From positions 1-35,693 of the forward strand of contig CAZNFJ010000019.1 of the NCBI GenBank assembly GCA_964572685.1: a DNA stretch of 35,693 bases, in the 5' to 3' direction. Each line of letters opens with the position of its first letter. The first letter of the stretch is position 1. Positions 1 to 8,073 of the stretch are shown one piece after another. The translations under genes and the position numbers were made by a program. The stretch comes from UBA2653 sp964572685. Lineage in GTDB: Bacteria > Pseudomonadota > Gammaproteobacteria > Legionellales > Legionellaceae. Under the pieces are notes generated by a model. That model saw only the letters and a program-made list of their open reading frames with translations. It did no database searches and was not told the DNA's origin.

Positions 1-278
1 GAACTTTAAAAAAACTGTAAATTTTTAATTCAATTTAAGGGGTGCGGAATGACGGCTTGAAAATAGACGCGCCGGAATTGAGCCATTAATCGGTCATCTC
101 AAATGAGGCTGGCAGATGGGTCGGTCTCGCATGAAATCTGATAAAATCACCGAATCATTGGGACATAGTGCTGTTTTTTTTTGTTTAATTTGAAGCAAGT
201 AGATCTATATTTGACGGTATGGCAGGACTAACTTGAGAGGCTTTTCATCTTTAATGCCAATTTCGCGACAGCGACTAC
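1..278. other. Intergenic stretch, no gene recognised
   Basis: No convincing reading frame was found on either strand. Bases 40-110 are more GC-rich than their surroundings. Read on the minus strand they vaguely recall the non-coding ends of IS21-type elements, but no transposase frame or clear repeat supports this. Together with 279-356 this is the largest gene-free stretch at the left edge. Confidence 0.4.
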
Positions 279-301
279 TTATTCACAGTTTCTGTGGATA
301 A
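279..301. promoter_or_regulatory. Two convergent DnaA-box-like 9-mers
   Basis: Bases 279-287 read TTATTCACA and bases 293-301 are the reverse complement of TTATCCACA. Both fit the DnaA-box consensus TTATNCACA. They face each other around a short spacer and form a near-perfect 10-bp inverted repeat with a 3-base loop (279-288 and 292-301). It could be a DnaA-binding regulatory site or simply a hairpin. No AT-rich unwinding element or further box cluster is obvious, so an origin is not claimed. Confidence 0.4.
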
Positions 302-323
302 AGATGTTAATGAAGAAGGGATA

Positions 324-346
324 AGCCGTGTGTTATAAACACGGCT
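324..346 (-). terminator. Hairpin after the 62-aa exported protein gene
   Basis: Perfect 8-bp stem AGCCGTGT/ACACGGCT with a 7-base loop. It lies 11 bases past the stop of the minus-strand gene ending at 357. The minus-strand sequence after the stem is pyrimidine-rich but is not a clean T run, so intrinsic termination is only probable. Confidence 0.4.
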
Positions 347-356
347 GGTCTTAAAT

Positions 357-545
357 TTATAAAACTTTATTGACAAAATTTTTTGTTTCAGTTAATACTG
401 AATCAGTCACTTTTTTAGTTCCATCGGCCGCTTTGGTTACAATGCCACTACTTTTATTTCTGTTAGTATTTTTCTTGGCGTACGACAGGCCACTCAAACT
501 TATTAAAAATGAGGCAGCAGTTAAGGCTATGATGAATTTTTTCAT
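357..545 (-). CDS. Small exported protein, unknown function (62 aa)
   Basis: Function is not recognised. The N-terminus is a textbook Sec signal peptide: KK, then a hydrophobic stretch to about residue 20, then a SYA-K cleavage site. The predicted mature part is only about 39 residues, polar and basic, with no Cys. A strong ribosome site (AAAGGAG) lies 6 bases before the ATG on the minus strand, which supports a real gene despite the small size. The next gene upstream (664-936) also encodes a small exported Lys-rich protein in the same orientation, but a terminator between them suggests separate transcripts. A periplasmic role is inferred. Confidence 0.6.
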   Translation of the reverse strand: MKKFIIALTAASFLISLSGLSYAKKNTNRNKSSGIVTKAADGTKKVTDSVLTETKNFVNKVL

Positions 546-630
546 GATATCTCCTTTGGTGATTATAATTTAATCTTAGTATAATTTTTCAATTATTTTT
601 ATTGCATGAGTAAATAAAGAAGGACGCGGA

Positions 631-657
631 AAAAAAGGTGGTCTAAAATAGACCACC
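631..657 (-). terminator. Intrinsic terminator of the 90-aa exported protein gene
   Basis: Perfect 9-bp stem (GGTGGTCTA at 637-645, TAGACCACC at 649-657) with a 3-base loop. On the minus strand it is followed directly by six T. It sits 6 bases past the stop of the gene at 664-936. Confidence 0.8.
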
Positions 658-663
658 ATGAGA

Positions 664-936
664 TTAGTTAGAGTTGCTAAGGAATTCTTTTTTGTTTTGG
701 CGTTTTAATTGTTTTAGCTCATGTTTGGCTTTTTTTAAGTTGTGTTTCGCTTGTTTAACATTCAATTTAGCTTCTTTTACATGTTTTTTGGCTTCTAGAA
801 TTTCTTTAGCAGGTTTTTTCTTTTCCACTATGCTCTCTTGAGCAGGCTTTCCTTCCTCTGTCGATTGAGCAAAAGCCATGTTTGCAACACCAAAAGTCAT
901 AATGCATGCGGTAATCAAAGTCATTGTTTTTTTCAT
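664..936 (-). CDS. Small exported Lys-rich heptad-repeat protein (90 aa)
   Basis: The signal peptide covers residues 1-23 (MKKTMTLITACIMTFGVANM, then AFA and Q). After a short polar linker, residues of roughly 49-83 form five consecutive heptads: EAKKHVK, EAKLNVK, QAKHNLK, KAKHELK, QLKRQNK. The period-7 pattern with A and V/L at spaced positions predicts one long, very basic amphipathic helix, probably a coiled coil. A GGAG ribosome site precedes the ATG. Divergent from ligA. The function is unknown; periplasmic or envelope-associated location is inferred from the signal peptide. Confidence 0.65.
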   Translation of the reverse strand: MKKTMTLITACIMTFGVANMAFAQSTEEGKPAQESIVEKKKPAKEILEAKKHVKEAKLNVKQAKHNLKKAKHELKQLKRQNKKEFLSNSN

Positions 937-980
937 GATAGCTCCATTAGTAATATTTCACATTTTAATATAGACCATTA

Positions 981-1010
981 TTGCTTATATGCCAAAAAAT
1001 CCTGTGATAA
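981..1010 (+). promoter_or_regulatory. Candidate sigma70 promoter for ligA
   Basis: TTGCTT at 981-986 and TGATAA at 1005-1010 are separated by 18 bases, with a TG-rich extension before the -10. The predicted start lies about 27 bases before the ligA ATG. The match is fair, not strong. Confidence 0.4.
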
Positions 1011-1043
1011 ACTAAGCTCATTATTTATTTATGTGAGTCCAGT

Positions 1044-3041
1044 ATGCAAAAACAAATCGAAAAATTACGGGAACTTATACGCTTATATGATCATCATTAT
1101 TATGGCTTAGATGATCCTTTGGTTCCAGATGCCGAGTATGATCGAGTCATGAATGAACTCATCGACTTGGAAAGACAACACCCCGAATGGATTGTCTCTG
1201 ATTCTCCTACACAAAGAGTGGGACGTGCTTTAGCCTCTTCATTAGAGCCATTGACGCACCGAAAACCAATGCTTTCTTTAAATAATGTTTTTAGCGATGA
1301 AGACCTGGGTCAATTCATCAAAAGAATTCAAAATCAATTGGGGGTCACTGATCTGGAATTTTCTGCCGAACCCAAGTTAGATGGTTTGGCGGTCAATTTA
1401 ACCTATGAACAAGGCAGACTTGTTTCTGCCGCTACCCGAGGCGATGGATTGGTAGGTGAGGATGTAACCGCCAATATCAAAACCATATATGCAGTACCTT
1501 TAAAGCTTTTAGGTGAAAATTTACCACCACTTTTAGAAGTACGAGGTGAAGTTTATATGTCTAAAAAATCTTTTCAGACATTGAATCAACATAGCTTGCG
1601 CCATGGACAAAAGCAATTCGCTAATCCAAGAAATGCAGCCGCTGGAAGTTTAAGACAATTAAATCCAGAAATGACTGCCTCACGAGATTTGTCGATTTAT
1701 GTATACGGAATAGGCGCTTATGAAGATTTTTCAATGCCCGATACCCTCTGGGAACAAATGATGCTTTTAAAACAGTGGGGTTTTCGGGTATCTTCAGAGA
1801 ATCAAATTGTTCATGGCCTAAAAGGTTGTCTTGCTTTTCATGAGAGTATATTGTCTATGCGACGAGACTTGCCTTATGAAATTGATGGCGTGGTGTATAA
1901 ACTTAATGCAATAGCCTTGCAACAGGAAATGGGTTTTGTTGCCAAAGCGCCACGTTTTGCATGCGCACATAAATTTCCAGCTATGGAAGAAATCACACGC
2001 CTAGAGCACGTGGACTTTCAAGTTGGACGCACCGGTGTAATTACGCCTGTTGCACGATTAAGACCGGTGAGTGTTGGGGGAGTAACCGTTAGTAACGCGA
2101 CACTTCATAATATGTCGGAAATCAAACGAAAAGACATCAAAATAGGTGATGATGTCATCATTCGGCGAGCAGGCGATGTCATCCCGGAAGTGGTCAGCGT
2201 AGTGTTGCAAAATCGAGATGTGGTCAGTGATATTATTTTTCCTGCTTGTTGTCCAGTATGTCAATCAGCTATTGAGTTTGAAACCGATGGTATTCTTGCT
2301 CGTTGTACAGGAGGTTTTCAATGTTCTGCTCAATTAGAAGGAGCTTTAAAACATTTTGTTTCGAGAAAAGCGATGGCTATCGATGGCATAGGTGAACAAT
2401 TGATTCATCAGCTTGTTGAACAAGGATGGGTTAAAGATGTTGCTGATTTATATCAGATATCAACTCTGCAATGGATTTCCTTGCCAAGAATGGCCAAGAA
2501 ATCTGTTCAAAACATATTGGACTCCCTAAACAGCAGTAAAAACACCACGTTTGCGCGGGTTCTATATGCATTGGGTATTCGTGAAATTGGTGAAGTAGGG
2601 GCAAAAACTTTAGCCAAACATTTTCATGATTTTGAGGAACTTAAAAATGCCTCCATCGAGCAACTGTTAGCATTGCCAGATTTTGGTCCAGTGGCCTCAT
2701 TGTCAGTGTACGAGGCTTTTCATCATGAGGTGTTTTTAATCAGCTGCCAAAAATTACTAGATGCTGGAGTGACATGGTCTCAAACATCGGAAGAAGTAAT
2801 TTTGCAAGAGGATTTTGCTAATAAAATATTTGTTTTAACAGGGACATTAAGTCAATTGACGCGTGATGAAGCTATTCGGCAATTGGAAAGCAGGGGGGCT
2901 AAAATGAGTAGCTCGGTGTCTAAGAAAACAGATGTGGTGGTGGTTGGAGATAGTCCTGGCTCTAAATATCAAAAGGCCCTGGACTTGGGTATTACCATTA
3001 TGAATGAAGAAACTTTACTTCGTTTGTTGAATCCCGCATAA
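1044..3041 (+). CDS. ligA: NAD-dependent DNA ligase LigA
   Basis: Seals nicks during replication and repair using NAD+. The protein is 665 aa, the family's usual length (E. coli 671). The adenylation motif KLDG is seen with the nucleophile Lys at residue 111, after an N-terminal Ia domain with the HHYYGLDDPLVPDAEYD signature. The OB domain follows (about 315-395). A four-Cys zinc finger uses C403, C406, C421 and C427. Helix-hairpin-helix repeats (about 435-580) and a C-terminal BRCT domain (about 590-665, with GxLSQLTRDEA and GSKYQKA) complete the enzyme. All catalytic elements look intact. Its last 27 bases overlap the convergent gene at 3015-3608. Confidence 0.98.
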   Translation: MQKQIEKLRELIRLYDHHYYGLDDPLVPDAEYDRVMNELIDLERQHPEWIVSDSPTQRVGRALASSLEPLTHRKPMLSLNNVFSDEDLGQFIKRIQNQLGVTDLEFSAEPKLDGLAVNLTYEQGRLVSAATRGDGLVGEDVTANIKTIYAVPLKLLGENLPPLLEVRGEVYMSKKSFQTLNQHSLRHGQKQFANPRNAAAGSLRQLNPEMTASRDLSIYVYGIGAYEDFSMPDTLWEQMMLLKQWGFRVSSENQIVHGLKGCLAFHESILSMRRDLPYEIDGVVYKLNAIALQQEMGFVAKAPRFACAHKFPAMEEITRLEHVDFQVGRTGVITPVARLRPVSVGGVTVSNATLHNMSEIKRKDIKIGDDVIIRRAGDVIPEVVSVVLQNRDVVSDIIFPACCPVCQSAIEFETDGILARCTGGFQCSAQLEGALKHFVSRKAMAIDGIGEQLIHQLVEQGWVKDVADLYQISTLQWISLPRMAKKSVQNILDSLNSSKNTTFARVLYALGIREIGEVGAKTLAKHFHDFEELKNASIEQLLALPDFGPVASLSVYEAFHHEVFLISCQKLLDAGVTWSQTSEEVILQEDFANKIFVLTGTLSQLTRDEAIRQLESRGAKMSSSVSKKTDVVVVGDSPGSKYQKALDLGITIMNEETLLRLLNPA

Positions 3042-3608
3042 AGTCATGAGTTCTTCTAGTTGTTTTTGATATTGAAGCAAATGTTGGTACTTTTGCTTCA
3101 TATCTTCAAAAAGATGCCTAAGATCATGAACTTTTTGATTGAGTACTCGATTGAACTGATCAACTTTAAAAACCGCGTTTTCTTTGGCGTCATACTCTAA
3201 TGGATCTAATAAAAAATTAATATTTTCTAATTGAGGCATAAATTCATCCAAAGAATTTTTCCATATTTCCACATCCATACTAAATTTTTTTTTAAGAACC
3301 TGATGGTCAGCATGGTACTTATTATATTTAGGATGGTGTTCAACACGATCGGTTATTTGTTTTGAATTGAGAGCCATTTGAAAAATTTTAATATCCATTT
3401 CACAATTCAAAACAATCAATTCTATGGTTAATTCCTTTAGCTTTGAAATAGATGATTGAAGTCCTCCTGAAACCAACTGCAATTTTCGACCGAGGGGTTT
3501 GCCTTCAAGTTTGTCAAATAATAGATTCAACTCTTTTTTATTAAGCTCTATATAATCATCGAAGACAGATAAAGATTCGTTTAGCTCGGAATTGCTTAAT
3601 TGATTCAT
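3015..3608 (-). CDS. Coiled-coil orphan protein (197 aa)
   Basis: Not recognised. The protein is hydrophilic and almost wholly helical by composition. Leu/Ile recur at heptad-like spacing in residues 10-80 and again around 150-190 (near HLLQYQKQLEELMTL). There is no signal peptide and no membrane segment. It converges on ligA and its 3' end overlaps the ligA stop by 27 bases. A purine-rich AAGGAAG lies about 20 bases before the ATG, too far to be an ideal ribosome site. It could be a cytosolic structural protein or a secreted effector; coiled coils are common in Legionellales effectors, but this is inference only. Confidence 0.6.
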   Translation of the reverse strand: MNQLSNSELNESLSVFDDYIELNKKELNLLFDKLEGKPLGRKLQLVSGGLQSSISKLKELTIELIVLNCEMDIKIFQMALNSKQITDRVEHHPKYNKYHADHQVLKKKFSMDVEIWKNSLDEFMPQLENINFLLDPLEYDAKENAVFKVDQFNRVLNQKVHDLRHLFEDMKQKYQHLLQYQKQLEELMTLCGIQQTK

Positions 3609-3720
3609 GTTGATTCGCTTAATTATAATCTTCCTTTTTTATATTATAGCAAACCTCTGTAATATAGAGATGTAAAATAAGATGTGTTAATCTAAAAAAA
3701 ATGGCTTATTTGAGTAAAAA

Positions 3721-5688
3721 TTGAAAAAAATTTTCCTTTTCCTTTTTCTTATTTTTATGAATAGTTTACTGGCATATTCGCAGATTTTAAATATTCCTTT
3801 TGAAGTGAAAAATGGCAATAAAAAAATCATGCATCGCTATCTTCAAACCTGGCCTAAGTCCCTTGATCCGGGAGAGGTTTATGATAGTCAAAATATTTTT
3901 TTGTTGGGCCAGGTTTATGAACAGCTTTATGGCTACCAAGAAAATCAACTCATACCATTATTGGCAGAACATTTTCCTAAAATCTCTTTTTTAAATCATA
4001 GTAAGCAACATGTTTTAGCATCTGATATTGAAAATATTGCATATACGGTCTATACCATTCCCATAAGAAAGCATATTTTTTATCAACCCCACCCAGCACT
4101 TCATCAGCTCCGAGAACTGGTTGCTGATGATTTTGTTTATACGTTTAAACGAGCGGCTTTTGATTATGTTAACTCGCCGATTGTTAATCTTTTGAGTCAG
4201 CATGTTTTGGGGTATGATGATTTTTTAAAAAATCCCCAAGAGAATGCATCAATTGAGGGTGTACAAGCATTGGATTCTTATACGCTTCAAATCATTACTA
4301 AGAAGCATTACGAGCAATTTGTGAATTGGTTGGCGATGTCTTTGTTCGCGCCAGTTCCACCTGAGGTGGATGCTTATAATAAGACTTTCGGCGACAAAGA
4401 TTCATGGCGTTGGACCACAATTGGGACAGGGCCTTTTATGATATTGGATGATAAAAATTATCAAAAAATTCATATGCAAAAAAATCCCAATTACCGAGAA
4501 CAATATCTTCATTTAAACGGAAAAAACCTAAAACTCCCGATGATTGATGAACTCATTTTTTATTTAGAAAAAGAATCCATTCCACGATGGAATAAATTTT
4601 TACAAGGCTATTATGATTATTCTTCTATTCCAAGTGAGACCTATGAAAAGATTGTATGGGCAGGTCCTGATGGCAAAACCCAATTAAGTCCGCAACTTGC
4701 AGACAAGAATATTCAAATGAATTATGTCGAGAACTATGATATTTCTGGTATTGCATTCAATATGAAAGATCAAATATTAGGACAAAATCTTAATTTAAGA
4801 AGAGCTATTTCAATTGGATTTCAGTTTTTAGACTACATTAATATTTTTCAAAATGCATATGTTGATCAAGCACAGGGTCCATTACCACCGCTGTTAATCA
4901 AATCCAATCATGTGAATGGATTTAATCCATATATTTTTAATCATTATAGATCGCAATCGGTAAGAAAATCGATAAATGAAGCGCGTTCACTTCTAACAAA
5001 AGCAGGTTACCCGAATGGCATTGATCCGAAAACAGGAAAATCATTGATTCTTATTTTAGATGTAGAATCCACTGGAAAGCCAAGTGAAAGAGCTATATTT
5101 AATTGGTATCGAAAGCAAATGAATTTGTTAGGCATTCAATTACAGGTTCGAGAAGATGACAAAAATCATTATCACAGACTGATAAGTAGTGGTGATTTTC
5201 AAATGACTCCATTTGCATGGGGGGCTGACTATCCAGATGCTGAGAATTTTTTTATGCTTTTTTATGGACCAAACGGTAAAACAACCTATCAAGGATTAAA
5301 TGTTAGTAATTATCAAAATGATAAATTTGATCAATTATTTGAAAGATACTCTCAAACCACAAACCCTTTGAAAAAACAAGAAATCACACAAAAGCTATAT
5401 GAAATTTTAATTCATGATGCAGTGTGGGTCTGGGGTACACATAGCCAAAATTTATTTTTAAGTTACCAATGGGTAGATTTGAAAGCTCAAAACTCAGCTT
5501 ATTTTACAGGCATTTCCAAATATTTTGATCTTCATCCGAATATGCGACTCAATGCTTGGAAGCGCTATAATCAAGCAAAATGGCACTCTTTGTTGTGGGT
5601 TGGTATATTGCTATTTGTTGTTTTCTTGCCATTTATTCGAGAATGGCGCAACATGAATAAACGTCCGGTAAAAAGAACATTGTTTTAG
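3721..5688 (+). CDS. ABC transporter substrate-binding protein, peptide family 5 (OppA/YejA-like)
   Basis: Predicted periplasmic oligopeptide-type binding protein (SBP_bac_5 family), 655 aa. It begins at a TTG codon (3721), because no ATG precedes the hydrophobic signal segment (residues 1-20). Family landmarks are the early SLDPGEVYDS region and the ADDFVYTFKRA stretch. The central LRRAISIGF and the C-terminal WGADYPDAENFF also fit. It lacks the lipobox Cys of most such proteins. Instead it ends with a hydrophobic span (about residues 620-638) followed by a basic tail, suggesting the protein is tethered to the inner membrane at its C-terminus. The two permease genes follow at 4 and 7 bases, clearly one operon. 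Substrate not determinable. Confidence 0.85.
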   Translation: MKKIFLFLFLIFMNSLLAYSQILNIPFEVKNGNKKIMHRYLQTWPKSLDPGEVYDSQNIFLLGQVYEQLYGYQENQLIPLLAEHFPKISFLNHSKQHVLASDIENIAYTVYTIPIRKHIFYQPHPALHQLRELVADDFVYTFKRAAFDYVNSPIVNLLSQHVLGYDDFLKNPQENASIEGVQALDSYTLQIITKKHYEQFVNWLAMSLFAPVPPEVDAYNKTFGDKDSWRWTTIGTGPFMILDDKNYQKIHMQKNPNYREQYLHLNGKNLKLPMIDELIFYLEKESIPRWNKFLQGYYDYSSIPSETYEKIVWAGPDGKTQLSPQLADKNIQMNYVENYDISGIAFNMKDQILGQNLNLRRAISIGFQFLDYINIFQNAYVDQAQGPLPPLLIKSNHVNGFNPYIFNHYRSQSVRKSINEARSLLTKAGYPNGIDPKTGKSLILILDVESTGKPSERAIFNWYRKQMNLLGIQLQVREDDKNHYHRLISSGDFQMTPFAWGADYPDAENFFMLFYGPNGKTTYQGLNVSNYQNDKFDQLFERYSQTTNPLKKQEITQKLYEILIHDAVWVWGTHSQNLFLSYQWVDLKAQNSAYFTGISKYFDLHPNMRLNAWKRYNQAKWHSLLWVGILLFVVFLPFIREWRNMNKRPVKRTLF

Positions 5689-5692
5689 GTGC

Positions 5693-6664
5693 ATGATGAT
5701 TTTAAAACGTATATTATTAATATTTCCCATCTTGTTTGTCGTGCATCTCCTGACATTTTGGCTTTTTTTTGTTGTGAACCATCCCGATGATATTGCTAGA
5801 AACCAATTGGGTAATCGAATGGTTACGCCGCAAGATTTACACATTTGGAAAGTCAAACATCATTACAACCTTCCTTTATTTTGGAATCACCAAAAACAAA
5901 ATGCTGAAAAAGTAACTCAAACGATTTTTTTTCAGGAAACACAGGGTTTATTTTCATTTCATTTTGGTTTGTCTATCAACGGCAAAAATATCAATCATGA
6001 AATCAAAAATCGTGTTTTACCCAGTCTTGCAATAGCTTTACCCAGTTTTGTTTTGGGTGTTTTATTGAATTTAGTCGTGGCTTGCATATTTGTATTTTTT
6101 AGAAATACTCATTTAAATTATATTGGGTTACTTTTAAGTATTTCGTTTTTATCTATCTCAAGTTTGTTTTATATTATTTTCTCACAATATTTCATGGCTT
6201 ATCTTTGGAAATGGTTTCCTATTTCGGGTTATGAACATGGTGTTGCGGCTATAGGTTTTTTGATTTTACCAATCATCACACACTTATTGTCAGGCTTTGG
6301 ATCAGGAACCAGATGGTATCGCAGTATATTACTAGAAGAAATTGAGCAGATGTATGTTTTGACAGCAAGAGCCGCGGGCATTGGCGAATTTAAAATACTT
6401 TGGTCGTATGCATTGAGAAATGCTTTATTACCGATTGTGACCGGGGCTGTGATATTGATACCTTCCTTATTTATGGGTAGTATTTTGTATGAGTCTTTCT
6501 TTTCTATTCCTGGTTTGGGCAATTATTTATTGGATGCTTTGCAAGAGCAAGATTTTCCTGTGGTGCGCACCATGGTATTTTTAGGTTCCTTAAGTTATAT
6601 GCTGGGACTTATTTTAACAGATCTTGTTTATGAGTGGGTTGATCCACGGGTTCGAGTTCGGTGA
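5693..6664 (+). CDS. ABC transporter permease (OppB/YejB/DppB-like)
   Basis: Inner-membrane permease of 323 aa. It has an N-terminal transmembrane helix, a periplasmic loop (about 30-105), and then five hydrophobic spans. The ATPase-contact EAA loop is seen as VLTARAAGIGEFKILWSYAL near residues 220-240, with the invariant G, and is followed by RNALLPIV as in OppB/DppB/YejB. The C-terminus has the family's SIPGLGNYLLDA and DPRVRVR endings. It starts 4 bases after the binding-protein stop. Loop spacing fits the first of two permeases in a heterodimer. Confidence 0.88.
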   Translation: MMILKRILLIFPILFVVHLLTFWLFFVVNHPDDIARNQLGNRMVTPQDLHIWKVKHHYNLPLFWNHQKQNAEKVTQTIFFQETQGLFSFHFGLSINGKNINHEIKNRVLPSLAIALPSFVLGVLLNLVVACIFVFFRNTHLNYIGLLLSISFLSISSLFYIIFSQYFMAYLWKWFPISGYEHGVAAIGFLILPIITHLLSGFGSGTRWYRSILLEEIEQMYVLTARAAGIGEFKILWSYALRNALLPIVTGAVILIPSLFMGSILYESFFSIPGLGNYLLDALQEQDFPVVRTMVFLGSLSYMLGLILTDLVYEWVDPRVRVR

Positions 6665-6671
6665 GTGAATT

Positions 6672-7964
6672 ATGCAAATAAGTGATGTGATATATCTATG
6701 CTTAAATTTGTTATTAATCTATTGGATTTTTGCATCCTTTAAGAATCACTTTAATCAAAAAATTTGGATAAAAGTCTTTCGTCAGAGATTGGTTTCTATA
6801 GCCCTTGGGATATTAATCATTTTCTGGTTCATCTCAATTTTAGATAGTATACATATTTATCACATGAGTATTATTGATAAAATTTTTTATCCCTTAAATA
6901 TTTATATGGAGTATTCATATTCCAGACCTTTTGATGCCTATTTGGTTTTACCTAAAGTGAAGTTCGTTGATGGACATTATCAAGCTGTTTTTTCCCATTT
7001 AAACTATGTACCACAGTCTTTCAAAACAACTATCGATATCCAACACGTCATCTTACAGAATAGTTTATGGTACTTAGTCTTTCTGGGACTTGTATCCATG
7101 GGGATTATTTTGAGTATTCGTAAAAAATGGCATCATTGGGCTGATTATCAAAAAAATATTTTTTTCATGATGCTAACCATCTTGATGTTGTTATTTTTTT
7201 TCATTTGGATTTATATTTGCTCTCGCTATTTTCATGTATTAGGAACCGGACAAATTGGTCAGGATATTTTGTATCAATCCGTAAAAAGTATTCGAACAGG
7301 CATGCTGATTAGTTTAATGACGACCATGTTGATGTTGCCATTTGCTTTAGGATTTGGGCTGTTGGCTGGTTTTTATGGAAAAACTTGTGATGTAGTCATT
7401 CAGTTTATTTACACAACCATAAGCTCTATTCCCTCCGTTCTTTTTATTGGCGCATCTTTATTAGGGTGGCAGCTTTATATTAGTTCACATCACCCTGCAT
7501 GGAGCATGGATACCATTGCTGACACACGTTTACTCATGATTTGTGTTTTATTAGGATTAACGGACTGGGCGCATCTTTGTCGATTCATACGCGCTGAGGT
7601 ATTGAAATTGCGTGAGCTTGATTATATTCAATCAGCCAAATTACTAGGTTCGAAACCTTACGTTATTTTATTTAAACATTTGCTTCCCAATACCATGCAT
7701 TTGGTGATCACAAGTCTTGTTTTAAATTTTAGTTATTTGGTTTTGGCTGAGTCTGTTCTCACTTATTTAGGCATTGGCGTCTCACCTTTGACCATTAGCT
7801 GGGGGAATATGATCAATGCGGCTCGCTTGGAGCTAGCAAGAGACCCGGTCATTTGGTGGCCATTAGTGTCGGCATTTATTTTCATGTTTTTTTTGGTATT
7901 AACCTGTAATTTATTTGCAGATGGATTAAGAAGAGCGCTAAATCCTCGAGAAGAGATTCATTAA
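6672..7964 (+). CDS. ABC transporter permease (OppC/YejE-like)
   Basis: Second permease, 430 aa and longer than the usual 300-340. It carries an extra N-terminal block with two hydrophobic helices and a periplasmic domain (residues about 1-170), as YejE-type subunits do. The core begins at LGTGQIGQDILYQSVKSIR, the signature GTDxxGRDxxSR region of this subgroup in diverged form. The EAA loop reads LRELDYIQSAKLLGSKPYVI, followed by LLPN. The end has SPLTISWGNMI and LFADGLRRALNP, typical of DppC/OppC. No ATPase gene follows; the next gene is dnaE. Confidence 0.88.
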   Translation: MQISDVIYLCLNLLLIYWIFASFKNHFNQKIWIKVFRQRLVSIALGILIIFWFISILDSIHIYHMSIIDKIFYPLNIYMEYSYSRPFDAYLVLPKVKFVDGHYQAVFSHLNYVPQSFKTTIDIQHVILQNSLWYLVFLGLVSMGIILSIRKKWHHWADYQKNIFFMMLTILMLLFFFIWIYICSRYFHVLGTGQIGQDILYQSVKSIRTGMLISLMTTMLMLPFALGFGLLAGFYGKTCDVVIQFIYTTISSIPSVLFIGASLLGWQLYISSHHPAWSMDTIADTRLLMICVLLGLTDWAHLCRFIRAEVLKLRELDYIQSAKLLGSKPYVILFKHLLPNTMHLVITSLVLNFSYLVLAESVLTYLGIGVSPLTISWGNMINAARLELARDPVIWWPLVSAFIFMFFLVLTCNLFADGLRRALNPREEIH

Positions 7965-8000
7965 GGCCTTTGATACCAAATCCCTGCTATTTTAAAGCAT

Positions 8001-8034
8001 TTCCATCAATATTCGTCTGTAAATATTGATGGAA
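8001..8034 (+). terminator. Strong hairpin between the ABC operon and dnaE
   Basis: Perfect 13-bp stem (TTCCATCAATATT at 8001-8013, its complement at 8022-8034) with an 8-base loop. The stem extends outwards with one bulge. There is no T run on the + strand, so it may be a rho-assisted terminator, an mRNA-end stabiliser or a dnaE leader structure. It is the only notable element in the 109-base gap. Confidence 0.45.
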
Positions 8035-8073
8035 TGTGATAAACTCAAATGAATTTAATTTGAAATTAAAGCC

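Noticed and set aside
1..110. IS21-type right end at the left edge
   Set aside because: Only a vague resemblance on the minus strand, with no repeat shared with 12367-12409 or 35607-35649 and no transposase.
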